Positions 1 to 7,333 of a stretch of 15,508 nt of DNA are shown one piece after another; the stretch's first letter is position 1; each line of letters begins with the position of its first letter. The notes beneath the pieces are model-generated. The model saw only the letters and a list, made by a program, of their open reading frames with translations, did not search any database and was not told the origin of the DNA. Origin of the DNA: an uncultured Eubacteriales bacterium. GTDB lineage: Bacteria; Bacillota; Clostridia; Oscillospirales; Ruminococcaceae. A program made the position numbers and the translations under genes. The stretch covers positions 1-15,508 of the forward strand of contig CAUHFD010000040.1 of NCBI GenBank assembly GCA_959605275.1, given 5' to 3'.

Positions 1-20
1 GTTGTTTTTGCAAAAAACTA

Positions 21-49
21 TTGACAATATGGTGAGAAAGCCTTATATT
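21..49 (+). promoter_or_regulatory. Sigma-A type promoter of the pot operon
   Basis: A perfect -35 box TTGACA (21-26) is separated by 17 nt from a -10 box TATATT (44-49); further TATTAT matches follow at 46-51 and 51-56. Transcription would start near 56-62, about 250 nt upstream of potA. No gene lies between, so this is the natural promoter of potABCD. Confidence 0.75.
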
Positions 50-56
50 ATATTAT

Positions 57-307
57 GCTTGTATCACAAGTACCACATAGTGTCTTTGTTGTTATCGTCA
101 GGTCACCGATCACAAAGATAACGATGGTTATTGTATTTGTAGGACGAAGACTCATCCTTTTCGTCTGACCAGCACAGCGTCGTATGCGCCACTGAACCTG
201 CGGCTTGTCCGCAGCTAAAAAAGCCTTTTGCGGGCGGTGGTGTCAAAGGGCTGTGGGCAGTGCCGGTGCAAAGCCGCACTACTAAATCCGCAAAGGGGGA
301 TGCAATA
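57..307 (+). promoter_or_regulatory. Long structured 5' leader of potABCD
   Basis: This gene-free stretch between promoter and potA holds a series of potential RNA hairpins: 58-70 (5 bp, 3-nt loop), 83-118 (TCTTTGT with ACAAAGA, inner ATCG/CGAT), 143-164 (GACGAA/TTCGTC), 199-215 (CTGCGG/CCGCAG, perfect), 223-251 (8 bp with one G-U) and 259-280 (AGTG..CGG/CCG..CACT). GGTCA (101-105) could also pair with TGACC (166-170), joining the first part into one domain. There is no U-run after any hairpin, so control, if any, would act on translation or RNA stability rather than by termination. I compared it from memory with common riboswitch consensus sequences (SAM, TPP, cobalamin, lysine, c-di-GMP, c-di-AMP, guanidine, Mg, glycine) and found no match. 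The regulatory role is inference. Confidence 0.4.
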
Positions 308-1696
308 ATGAGCGATAAAACGATCATTAAATTAGAAAATCTGGTATTCAATTATGATGGAGAGCCGGTACTGGACGGCATCAATCTTTCCATTCATGAC
401 AAAGAGTTTGTGACCTTTTTAGGGCCGTCCGGCTGCGGAAAAACCACCACTCTTCGGATTATTGGCGGTTTTATCTATCCGCACAGTGGCAATGTTTACT
501 TTGACGGCAAGCTGATCAATGAGCTTCCGCCCCACAAGCGTGAGGTTAATACCGTCTTTCAGCGGTATGCACTTTTCCCGCATTTGAATGTGTTCGACAA
601 TGTCGCATTTGGGTTAAAGCTGAAAAAGCTGGATAAGCGGGAAATTAACAAACGCGTCAAGGAAATGTTGGAAATTGTCAACCTAAAAGGATTTGACAAG
701 CGCAAGGTAAATCAACTGTCAGGCGGACAGCAACAGCGTGTTGCCATTGCACGGGCACTTGTGAATCATCCGAAAGTGTTGTTGTTAGACGAGCCTTTGG
801 GTGCTCTGGATTTAAAATTAAGAAAAGAGATGCAGCTGGAGCTGAAAAAAATACAGCAAAGGCTGGAAATTACGTTTATATATGTTACCCATGACCAGGA
901 AGAGGCACTGACCATGTCGGATACGGTTGTGGTGATGAAAGACGGCGAGATTCAGCAGGTAGGAACGCCGCAGGATATTTATAATGAGCCGACCAATGCT
1001 TTTGTTGCGGATTTTATCGGAGAAAGCAACATTATTGACGGCGTCATGATAAAAGATTGTCTGGTTTCGTTTAACGGACATGAATTTGAGTGTGTAGACA
1101 CCGGCTTCGGAGAAAATCAGCCGGTGGATGTTGTTGTGCGCCCGGAAGATATTGAGATTGTCGCCTATGAGGAGTCCAAACTTCACGGAGAGGTAGAATC
1201 GGTGGTGTTTAAGGGCGTCCATTATGAGATGACAATTGACTGTGAAGGTTTGAAATGGCTGGTACAGTCTACGGACAGTGCGCAAATCGGCAGCAAGGTC
1301 GGACTGAAATTTGACCCGTTTGATATTCATATTATGAATAAGCTGTTCCCATATGCGTCTAATTACCTAAAGGGTATTGTGGTGGATGAAAACACCATCG
1401 AATTTTTAGGCATTCGGTTCGAGCGGGAAAATCTCGGATTGCCGGTAGATACCGAGGTGAATCTGACCATCAGCCCGAAAGATATCGAAGTGGTTTCGGA
1501 AGACCACAGTGATAAAATCGTCTATTTGGAATCGATGATTTATAAAGGCGCTTATAATGAATTTATTGTTTATACCGAGGGCGAGCAATTGCTGTTTCAC
1601 TCTCAAAACGATGAACAGGTAGCGACTGATATCGGTATCAAAATCAACTTTGACAATATTGTGATTTCCTTAAAAGAGCCGGAAAAGGAGGAATAG
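308..1696 (+). CDS. potA: Spermidine/putrescine ABC transporter ATP-binding protein PotA, with duplicated C-terminal module
   Basis: Cytoplasmic ATPase that powers polyamine uptake with PotB, PotC and PotD. The 462-residue protein shows Walker A GPSGCGKT (39-46), Q-loop Gln85, signature LSGGQ (137-141), Walker B ending DE (161-162) and switch His195, followed by the PotA-type sequence NEPTNAFVADFIGESN (about 226-241). The start at 308 has an AAAGGGGG ribosome binding site 8 nt upstream; an in-frame upstream start at 260 lacks one and adds residues unlike the family. PotA is usually about 350-380 residues. The extra length here comes from two similar TOBE-like modules, about 243-343 and 354-454, sharing patterns such as RPEDIEIV/SPKDIEVV and VESVVFKG/LESMIYKG. 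It is the first gene of the operon; potB begins 2 bp after its stop. Function is secure as a polyamine-type importer ATPase; the exact substrate is inferred from the operon. Confidence 0.93.
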   Translation: MSDKTIIKLENLVFNYDGEPVLDGINLSIHDKEFVTFLGPSGCGKTTTLRIIGGFIYPHSGNVYFDGKLINELPPHKREVNTVFQRYALFPHLNVFDNVAFGLKLKKLDKREINKRVKEMLEIVNLKGFDKRKVNQLSGGQQQRVAIARALVNHPKVLLLDEPLGALDLKLRKEMQLELKKIQQRLEITFIYVTHDQEEALTMSDTVVVMKDGEIQQVGTPQDIYNEPTNAFVADFIGESNIIDGVMIKDCLVSFNGHEFECVDTGFGENQPVDVVVRPEDIEIVAYEESKLHGEVESVVFKGVHYEMTIDCEGLKWLVQSTDSAQIGSKVGLKFDPFDIHIMNKLFPYASNYLKGIVVDENTIEFLGIRFERENLGLPVDTEVNLTISPKDIEVVSEDHSDKIVYLESMIYKGAYNEFIVYTEGEQLLFHSQNDEQVATDIGIKINFDNIVISLKEPEKEE

Positions 1697-1698
1697 CA

Positions 1699-2511
1699 AT
1701 GAAATCAAAGTGGTCCGCTTTGCCGTATATTATCTGGATGGCGGCATTTACGATTATTCCGCTCGTATTGATTGTTGTATTTGCTTTTACAACAGCCGGC
1801 GGAGCTTTTACATTTGAGAACATGACTGAAATCGGCAAGCATATGCATGTGTTTTTGCTGTCTTTTCGGCTTGCAATTATTGCGACGGTCATTTGCTTTC
1901 TGATCGGATATCCGCTTGCCTATATTCTTTCGCGCGCCAAGCCGGTATCACAGCGTACGATGGTGATGCTGTTGATGCTGCCGATGTGGATGAACTTTTT
2001 GATCCGCACCTATGCGTGGATGACGATTCTGGAAAACAACGGATTGTTAAACCGGCTGTTTGGACTTGTAGGTCTGGGACCGTTTAAAATGATCAATACC
2101 GAGGGCGCGGTCGTGCTCGGTATGGTCTATAATTTTTTGCCGTTTATGGTGCTTCCGCTGTATACCATCATGATGAAAATTGATGTTTCTGTCATTGAAG
2201 CGGCGCAGGATTTGGGAGCTAATTCAGTCAATGTATTTGCAAGAATTATTTTCCCCCTGAGCATGCCCGGGATTATTTCTGGAATTACCATGGTGTTTGT
2301 TCCATCCGTCAGCACATTTATTATTTCCAAAATGCTGGGCGGCGGCGCCAATATGCTCATTGGCGACCTGATTCAAGAGCAATTTATCGGCGGAAGCTAT
2401 AATCCGCAGCTTGGATCGGCAATGTCCCTGATCCTGATGGTCGTTATTTTGTTGGTGATGAGCGTGATCAACCGCATGGATGACGAGGACAAGGAGGGGA
2501 TGCTGATATGA
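1699..2511 (+). CDS. potB: Spermidine/putrescine ABC transporter permease PotB
   Basis: Inner-membrane permease subunit that forms the polyamine channel with PotC. The 270 residues have about six hydrophobic segments and the permease EAA loop, EAAQDLG at 167-173, which docks on PotA; the conserved I..P part follows at about 183-191. Length fits the family. The start at 1699 has an AAGGAGGA site (1685-1692) inside the end of potA and lies 2 bp after the potA stop. The stop overlaps the potC start (ATGA at 2508-2511), so PotB and PotC are likely translationally coupled in the stoichiometry the heterodimer needs. The first-permease position between potA and potC matches the standard potABCD order and separates it from PotC. 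Confidence 0.92.
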   Translation: MKSKWSALPYIIWMAAFTIIPLVLIVVFAFTTAGGAFTFENMTEIGKHMHVFLLSFRLAIIATVICFLIGYPLAYILSRAKPVSQRTMVMLLMLPMWMNFLIRTYAWMTILENNGLLNRLFGLVGLGPFKMINTEGAVVLGMVYNFLPFMVLPLYTIMMKIDVSVIEAAQDLGANSVNVFARIIFPLSMPGIISGITMVFVPSVSTFIISKMLGGGANMLIGDLIQEQFIGGSYNPQLGSAMSLILMVVILLVMSVINRMDDEDKEGMLI

Positions 2512-3314
2512 AAAAGCTGATATCCCGTCTTTATCTGGGATTGGTGTTTGTTTTTCTGTATGCACCGATCTTTGTTTTGATTGCCTATTCCTTTAATGCA
2601 TCGAAAAGCCGTGCGCATTGGACTGGATTCTCGTTAAAATGGTATGAGCGGTTGTTTCATGATGAGGATATTATCAAAGCATTGTTGGCATCCTTGCTGG
2701 TGGCGGTGATTGCTTCCATTTGTGCTACATTGCTTGGTACTGCAGCAGCAGTCGGCATATCGAATATGAAGAAATTGCCCCGTTCGGTCATGATCAACGT
2801 TACTTATTTGCCGGTTATTAATCCGGAAATCGTTATGGGCGTTTCCTTAATGCTGTTATTTTTGTTTTTTGAAAATACATTTGGCTTTATGCGAGGAATG
2901 TTTACGGTGCTGATTGCACATATTACCTTTAGTCTGCCTTATGTCATTCTGAATGTGCTGCCAAAACTTAGACAGATGGATCAGAATCTCTTTGAGGCGG
3001 CGCAGGATTTGGGCTGTACGCCGATGCAGGCGTTTCGCAAGGTTGTCATCCCCGAAATTATGCCGGGTATTTTTTCCGGATTTCTGATGGCATTTACCTT
3101 TTCACTCGATGATTTCATTGTGACTTTGTTTGTCAGCGGACCGAAGTTTACCACATTGCCGCTTGCCATTTATTCGATGACGAGAAGAAAGGTGAGTCCA
3201 AGTATTAATGCGCTTTCGACGATTATCTTTGCAGTCGTTTTAACCACATTAATCATTTATAATATTGTTGACGCAAAGCAACAGAAAAAGAACGAAAGGA
3301 AAGTAGCAAGATGA
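2508..3314 (+). CDS. potC: Spermidine/putrescine ABC transporter permease PotC
   Basis: Second membrane subunit of the polyamine importer. The 268-residue protein has about six transmembrane segments and the EAA loop EAAQDLG at 163-169 with the conserved I-P-IMPGI continuation (about 181-188). The N-terminus is typical of PotC, with a short cytoplasmic start before the first helix and YSFN at 27-30. It overlaps potB by the ATGA at 2508-2511, with AAGGAGGGG just upstream, and overlaps potD by another ATGA at 3311-3314. The C-terminus is basic (KQQKKNERK), consistent with a cytoplasmic end. No defects are visible. Confidence 0.92.
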   Translation: MKKLISRLYLGLVFVFLYAPIFVLIAYSFNASKSRAHWTGFSLKWYERLFHDEDIIKALLASLLVAVIASICATLLGTAAAVGISNMKKLPRSVMINVTYLPVINPEIVMGVSLMLLFLFFENTFGFMRGMFTVLIAHITFSLPYVILNVLPKLRQMDQNLFEAAQDLGCTPMQAFRKVVIPEIMPGIFSGFLMAFTFSLDDFIVTLFVSGPKFTTLPLAIYSMTRRKVSPSINALSTIIFAVVLTTLIIYNIVDAKQQKKNERKVAR

Positions 3315-4378
3315 AAAAAGTAATATCAATTGGCTTGGTTTTGACAATGCTGTTGGCGTTATCAGTTTCCTTTACAAGCTGTAAAAAATATGCAGGAGAG
3401 GTTAACGTATATAACTGGGGCGAGTATATTCCCGATGGCGAAGATGGCTCCATGGATATTTTAAAAGAGTTTGAGGATCGGTATAACATCAAGGTTAATT
3501 ATAAAGAATTCGACAGCAATGAAACGCTTTATGCGGAATTAAAGCCTGGTAATACCAGCTATGATGTTGTGATTCCCTCTGATTATATGATTTCCAGAAT
3601 GATCGAAGAGGATATGCTCGAGAAGATCAATTTTGAGAATGTGCCGAATTACAGCAAAATTATGGAAGATTACAAGAAATCGGAATATGATCCTACCGGA
3701 GAATATTCCGTGCCTTATTCTTGGGGAACGGTCGGCATTATCTATAATAAAACTATGGTAAAAGAAACCGTTGACAGTTGGGATATTCTATGGGATCAGA
3801 AATATAAAGGAAATATTTTAATGTTTGATAATTCCCGTGACGCATTCGGTATTGCGCTGCAAAAGTTGGGATATTCGCAAAACACCACCGATGAAAAACA
3901 ATTGGAAGAAGCCGCGGCGGCATTAAAAGAGCAGAAACCGTTGGTGCAGGCTTATGTTATGGACCAGATTTTTGATAAAATGGGGAACGGGGAGGCCGCC
4001 TTGGCTCCGTATTATGCCGGAGACGCCATTACGATGATGGAGGAAAATCCGGATCTCGGTTATGCAGTCCCGACAGAGGGCACCAATCGTTTCGTGGATG
4101 CGATGGTGATTCCAAAGGGAGCGCCGAACAAAGAAAATGCCGAAAAATTTATTAATTTTATCTGTGAAACCGACATTGCTAAGGAAATTGTAGAATATAT
4201 CGGTTATTCCACACCTCATCAGGAAGCCTATGAACAATTGGATGATGAGATAAAAAATAATCCGATTGCTTATCCTTCTGCGGATGTTTTGGCAAACACC
4301 GAATTTTTTATCAATCTGCCTGCTGATGTCAATAAAAAGATTCAGGATTTATGGGTAGAGATCAAAACTGCTAAATAA
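3311..4378 (+). CDS. potD: Polyamine-binding lipoprotein PotD
   Basis: Extracytoplasmic solute-binding protein that captures spermidine/putrescine and delivers it to PotBC. The 355 residues begin with a lipoprotein signal: KK, a hydrophobic stretch, and the lipobox-like SFTSC with Cys24 as the likely lipid attachment site. The mature part starts with the family pattern VNVYNWGEYIP (aromatic residues that line the ligand pocket in PotD-type proteins), followed by VIPSDYM and a DNSRDAFG segment, all aligned in order with family 1 polyamine-binding proteins. The E. coli pocket Trp in the VWNG region appears as Tyr here (PYYAGDA), so the exact polyamine preference cannot be read off. It is the last gene of the operon and overlaps potC by ATGA; a terminator follows 23 nt after the stop. 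Confidence 0.92.
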   Translation: MKKVISIGLVLTMLLALSVSFTSCKKYAGEVNVYNWGEYIPDGEDGSMDILKEFEDRYNIKVNYKEFDSNETLYAELKPGNTSYDVVIPSDYMISRMIEEDMLEKINFENVPNYSKIMEDYKKSEYDPTGEYSVPYSWGTVGIIYNKTMVKETVDSWDILWDQKYKGNILMFDNSRDAFGIALQKLGYSQNTTDEKQLEEAAAALKEQKPLVQAYVMDQIFDKMGNGEAALAPYYAGDAITMMEENPDLGYAVPTEGTNRFVDAMVIPKGAPNKENAEKFINFICETDIAKEIVEYIGYSTPHQEAYEQLDDEIKNNPIAYPSADVLANTEFFINLPADVNKKIQDLWVEIKTAK

Positions 4379-4400
4379 ATGATCATTTCAAAATAAAGTG

Positions 4401-4451
4401 ATATCCCTTGTTGCAGAAAAAGTCACTGCCTGCAATAAGGGATATATTTTT
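4401..4451 (+). terminator. Intrinsic terminator of the pot operon
   Basis: The arms at 4401-4416 and 4430-4445 form a 16-bp stem with one G-U pair and a 13-nt loop, followed by ATTTTT (4446-4451). It lies 22 nt after the potD stop. Confidence 0.85.
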
Positions 4452-4461
4452 CGATATGGAT

Positions 4462-4490
4462 ATTTGCAGACGGGGGAGTCGTCTGTAAAT
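4462..4490. repeat. Inverted repeat, 11-bp stem, between potD and the next gene
   Basis: Arms 4462-4472 and 4480-4490 pair over 11 bp (one G-U) around the loop GGGGAGT. There is no U-tract, so it is not a standard terminator; it lies upstream of the 4539-4547 promoter. Its function is unknown. Confidence 0.5.
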
Positions 4491-4503
4491 AGGCGATGTT
4501 TCC

Positions 4504-4547
4504 GTATTTTTTATAAAAATACAGGTCTTGCGGTAATATGGTATAAT
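4504..4547 (+). promoter_or_regulatory. Extended -10 promoter with an upstream palindrome
   Basis: TGGTATAAT (4539-4547) is an extended -10 (TGn) with a perfect TATAAT box at 4542-4547. No good -35 is visible at 17 nt. The -35 area is instead next to a perfect 8-bp palindrome, GTATTTTT/AAAAATAC (4504-4522, 3-nt centre), which could be an operator. The promoter reads into the CDP-alcohol phosphatidyltransferase gene, with a predicted start near 4554. Confidence 0.6.
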
Positions 4548-4573
4548 CAAGTTAGGAAGGAATGACGCTTTCT

Positions 4574-5104
4574 ATGAAACGAATACCTGATATCATTACT
4601 TTTTTGCGTATTGTGGCAGCTGTGATGTTGTTGTTCACAACACCGTTTTCAATTATATTTTATCTGTTATATAGCTGGTGCGGCTTCAGCGATATACTTG
4701 ATGGATACCTTGCACGAAAAAAAGGGTGGAGCAGTGATTTTGGAGCAAAATGGGATAGTTTTGCGGATATGGTCTTTGTTATCATAATGTTTATTGTATT
4801 CATACCGATTCTTGCGTGGACTCGTATCATTTTATACGGAATCGGTATTGTGATCGCCTTCAAATTGCTCTCGCTGATTATTGGGTTTGCTAAATTTCAC
4901 ACATTCGCATATATACATACTTATCTAAATAAAGCAACCGGTCTGATTCTGTTTAGTTTTCCGTTTTTCTATCCGATTTTAGATATGGGAATATTAGCGG
5001 CTGTATTATGGGTAACAGCTATTATTTCAGCAACAGAAGAATGCTTGATTTTAATAACCTCAACAACCTGGGACAGCAACAGAAAGAGTTTATGGAAAGA
5101 ATAA
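4574..5104 (+). CDS. CDP-alcohol phosphatidyltransferase family membrane protein (substrate unknown)
   Basis: Integral membrane enzyme that transfers a phosphatidyl group from a CDP-lipid to an alcohol. The 176 residues contain the complete family motif D-x2-DG-x2-AR-x8-G-x3-D-x3-D: Asp40, Asp43-Gly44, Ala47-Arg48, Gly57, Asp61 and Asp65. Several hydrophobic helices surround it. I chose the ATG at 4574 because it gives the usual MKRIPDIITFLRI-type N-terminus; the ATG at 4562 directly abuts the GGAAGGA site (4555-4561), leaving no spacing, while from 4574 the spacing is long (about 12-13 nt), so the start is not certain. The gene stands alone between two terminators with its own promoter. A second, more typical PgsA lies at 10790-11317, so this one probably makes a different lipid or is an accessory paralogue; the alcohol acceptor cannot be inferred. 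Confidence 0.85.
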   Translation: MKRIPDIITFLRIVAAVMLLFTTPFSIIFYLLYSWCGFSDILDGYLARKKGWSSDFGAKWDSFADMVFVIIMFIVFIPILAWTRIILYGIGIVIAFKLLSLIIGFAKFHTFAYIHTYLNKATGLILFSFPFFYPILDMGILAAVLWVTAIISATEECLILITSTTWDSNRKSLWKE

Positions 5105-5154
5105 TGTTTTCTGAATGATATATACAGCAATAGCTTTTGGCTGAGAGTAATCAT

Positions 5155-5200
5155 AAAAAAGCAACAAACAACCTCCGGCTATTCTGCCGGAGGTTGTTTG
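5155..5200 (-). terminator. Intrinsic terminator of the amt-PII gene
   Basis: A perfect 15-bp stem (5165-5179 with 5186-5200, 6-nt loop) is followed on the - strand by TTGC and then six T (5160-5155). It lies 57 bp downstream of the amt-PII stop. Because the + strand gene also ends nearby (5104), the hairpin may also stop transcription from that side, but without a T-run there. Confidence 0.85.
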
Positions 5201-5257
5201 CAGTAAACATATATAGGAAAGAGAAGATTAGCGAAAAGTGAGTAGCGTATCAGGCTT

Positions 5258-6982
5258 TTACTCTACGTCTTGCAGAGCATCATAGCCTTCTTCGCCGGTA
5301 CGTACTTTGATAACATTTTCAACGTCATAGACAAAGATCTTACCATCACCGATGTGACCGGTATAAAGGACTTTTTTAGCTGTCTCAATAACCGTTTCAA
5401 CCGGCACTTTGCAAACGACGATATCGATTTTGATTTTCGGCAGCAAAGTCATATTCAGCGGAACACCACGGTAATATTCCATAGCGCCCTTTTGCATACC
5501 GCATCCGAGTACCTGCGTTACCGTAATACCGGAAACGCCGATATCATTTAATGCAAGTTTTAGCTCTTCGAATTTTGTCTGTTTTGTTACAATCGTAATT
5601 TTGGTCATCTTGACATCGCTTGCAAGTGATGCGTCTTTTGCCACACGTTCTACCGGAACTGCTTGCGTCGGAGCAACCGGAGCGGTATCTTCCATGGTGT
5701 CATTCGAGGAGATTAATCCGAACGAAGTTGTGCCGACCACCGGTGAGAAGTCTGCATAAGCGCTGACTAAACCATGTTCCGTGCTGTCCAAACCTTTGAT
5801 TTCTTCTTCTTCCGATACCCGTAAACCGATCGTATGCTTGAGAATCTGGAAAACAATGGTCATCGTCACTGCTACCCAAGCGATGACGGAAACGACGCCT
5901 AACGCTTGGATGCCTAGGAGCTTGAAACCGCCGCCGTAGAATAATCCCAAACCAACATCAGGACTGTTAGAGAACAAACCGACCAATAAAGTACCGACAG
6001 CACCGCACATGCCGTGAACGCCGACAGCACCGACCGGATCGTCAACTTTCAAAATTTTATCAACAAACTCAATACCGAATACGACTACGAAACCGGCGAT
6101 AATACCGATTACCGCTGCAGCCCAGGGGGCAACCGTGTCACAACCGGCTGTAATAGCGACTAGACCTGCCAACGTACCGTTTAAGGTCATAGATACATCC
6201 GGCTTTTTATAACGGATCCAAGTGATGATCATAACAGTCAAGGTAGCAACCGCGGCTGCAATGTTGGTCGTTGTGAAAATAAGACCCATGGCTTCTATTG
6301 CACTGCCTTCCGCAGATACGGTAGAACCGCCGTTAAATCCAAACCAGCAGAACCAAAGGATAAATACGCCTAATGCACCGAGTGTCAAGCTATGACCGGG
6401 AATTGCTTTCGGCTTGCCGTCTTTGCCGTATTTTCCGATACGGGGACCGAGAATCAAAGCGCCGATGAAAGCGGCAACGCCGCCGACCATATGTACTGCG
6501 GTAGAACCTGCGAAATCATGGAATCCGAGTTGAGCCAACCAACCGCCGCCCCAAATCCAGTGACCGGATATCGGGTAAATCACGGCGCTGATTACGGCGC
6601 TGTAAATACAATAAGAAATAAATTTAGTACGTTCTGCCATAGCCCCCGAAACGATGGTTGCGGCAGTTGCGCAGAAGACGGTTTGGAAAATGAAGAACGC
6701 GTATTTCGGAATACCTTCCGGCAATACAGAAGTGTATGCACCCTGTGTGAACAGATCCAAACCACCGATAAATGCGCTGTTTCCGGCAAACATCAAACCA
6801 AACCCAAACAACCAGTAAATCGGTGTTCCGATACAAAAGTCCATCAGGTTTTTCATAATGATGTTACCGGCGTTTTTCGCGCGGGTAAAACCGGTTTCAA
6901 CCATTGCAAAGCCGGCTTGCATAAAGAAAACCAAGGCTGCTGCAACAAGTACCCAGATGGTACTTACAGATGAAAATGACAT
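5258..6982 (-). CDS. amt: Ammonium transporter fused to a P-II (GlnK-type) domain
   Basis: Membrane ammonium channel with its regulator attached. Of 574 residues, about 1-390 form the Amt domain: MVETGFTRAKNAGN (27-40), Asp156 in the HDFAGS motif, and the pore histidines His164 (AVHMVGG) and His323 (GVHGMCG). A linker (about 391-457) rich in Asp, Ala, Pro and Val leads to a P-II domain (about 458-570) with the T-loop at about 494-511 (GMQKG, then YYRG) and the C-terminal signature TGHIGDGKIF (541-550). By alignment with E. coli GlnB, Tyr51, the uridylylation site, is replaced by Leu509, whereas Tyr46 is kept (Tyr504). The ATG at 6982 has GGGAGGG 6 nt upstream; an upstream TTG at 6997 is less likely. 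A free P-II protein normally blocks the channel by inserting its T-loop when nitrogen is plentiful; here regulation would be in cis. It has its own promoter and terminator. Confidence 0.93.
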   Translation of the reverse strand: MSFSSVSTIWVLVAAALVFFMQAGFAMVETGFTRAKNAGNIIMKNLMDFCIGTPIYWLFGFGLMFAGNSAFIGGLDLFTQGAYTSVLPEGIPKYAFFIFQTVFCATAATIVSGAMAERTKFISYCIYSAVISAVIYPISGHWIWGGGWLAQLGFHDFAGSTAVHMVGGVAAFIGALILGPRIGKYGKDGKPKAIPGHSLTLGALGVFILWFCWFGFNGGSTVSAEGSAIEAMGLIFTTTNIAAAVATLTVMIITWIRYKKPDVSMTLNGTLAGLVAITAGCDTVAPWAAAVIGIIAGFVVVFGIEFVDKILKVDDPVGAVGVHGMCGAVGTLLVGLFSNSPDVGLGLFYGGGFKLLGIQALGVVSVIAWVAVTMTIVFQILKHTIGLRVSEEEEIKGLDSTEHGLVSAYADFSPVVGTTSFGLISSNDTMEDTAPVAPTQAVPVERVAKDASLASDVKMTKITIVTKQTKFEELKLALNDIGVSGITVTQVLGCGMQKGAMEYYRGVPLNMTLLPKIKIDIVVCKVPVETVIETAKKVLYTGHIGDGKIFVYDVENVIKVRTGEEGYDALQDVE

Positions 6983-7021
6983 ATGAAGCCCTCCCAAAAA
7001 TAATGTAGAAAAGATAACAAC

Positions 7022-7055
7022 AAAAAAAGCGCTGTGAGTTTATTACTCACAGCGC
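7022..7055 (-). terminator. Terminator-like hairpin in the amt leader (possible attenuator)
   Basis: On the - strand, arms 7055-7046 and 7038-7029 form a perfect 10-bp GC-rich stem (GCGCTGTGAG) with a 7-nt loop, followed directly by seven T (7028-7022). It lies 13 nt after the predicted amt transcription start and 39 nt before the amt start codon. An intrinsic terminator in this place would stop most transcripts before the gene unless it is relieved, so it is a candidate attenuator. No upstream gene needs it: bofA ends at 7334, on the far side of the amt promoter. Confidence 0.7.
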
Positions 7056-7074
7056 CTTTGCTGTTTATGTGTTT

Positions 7075-7103
7075 AGTATATACCTGCATTTTTTATTTGT
7101 CAA
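7075..7103 (-). promoter_or_regulatory. Sigma-A type promoter of amt-PII
   Basis: On the - strand, a perfect TTGACA (7103-7098) is separated by exactly 17 nt from TATACT (7080-7075). Transcription would start near 7068, giving a leader of about 86 nt. The surrounding sequence (7104-7330) is very AT-rich, with long A and T runs, and contains no gene that I can support; its only other clear element is the 15-bp inverted repeat GATCAAGAATTGATC at 7248-7262. Confidence 0.8.
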
Positions 7104-7333
7104 TGCTTTTTTAAAAAAAAGTATATATATTTTTTATTTACTCAATTTATCGATGGATAATACACAAAATAGTAAAAATATTATTTCTAAAAATATGTTT
7201 TTTGAAATACTGTTTAAACAAAAAGCAAATGTTTTAAAGATTCTGCGGATCAAGAATTGATCTCTTTGTTAAAAATCAGAAAAATTATATTGCGTATAAG
7301 GCAAAGATAGGTCATATAAATGTATTATGTTTT

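Noticed and set aside
57..307. GCCACTG, GAACCTG and GTGCAAAGCC as signs of cobalamin, TPP or c-di-GMP riboswitches
   Set aside because: Each is only a short isolated match; the rest of the conserved cores of these riboswitches is missing.
260..307. Upstream in-frame start of potA at 260
   Set aside because: No ribosome binding site; the 16 extra residues are not PotA-like, while the ATG at 308 has AAAGGGGG at good spacing.
103..351. 82-codon open frame on the - strand over the pot leader
   Set aside because: It overlaps the promoter-proximal leader and the potA start, has no recognisable product and no good ribosome binding site.
7029..7055. GlnR box or ANTAR-type hairpin in the amt leader
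   Set aside because: The TGTGA/TCACA arms are 9 nt apart rather than the 7 of the GlnR consensus. The ANTAR signal needs two hairpins with hexaloops bearing A1 and G4, which are not seen.
7069..7260. 63-codon open frame upstream of amt
   Set aside because: A by-product of very AT-rich sequence; it overlaps the amt promoter on the other strand.
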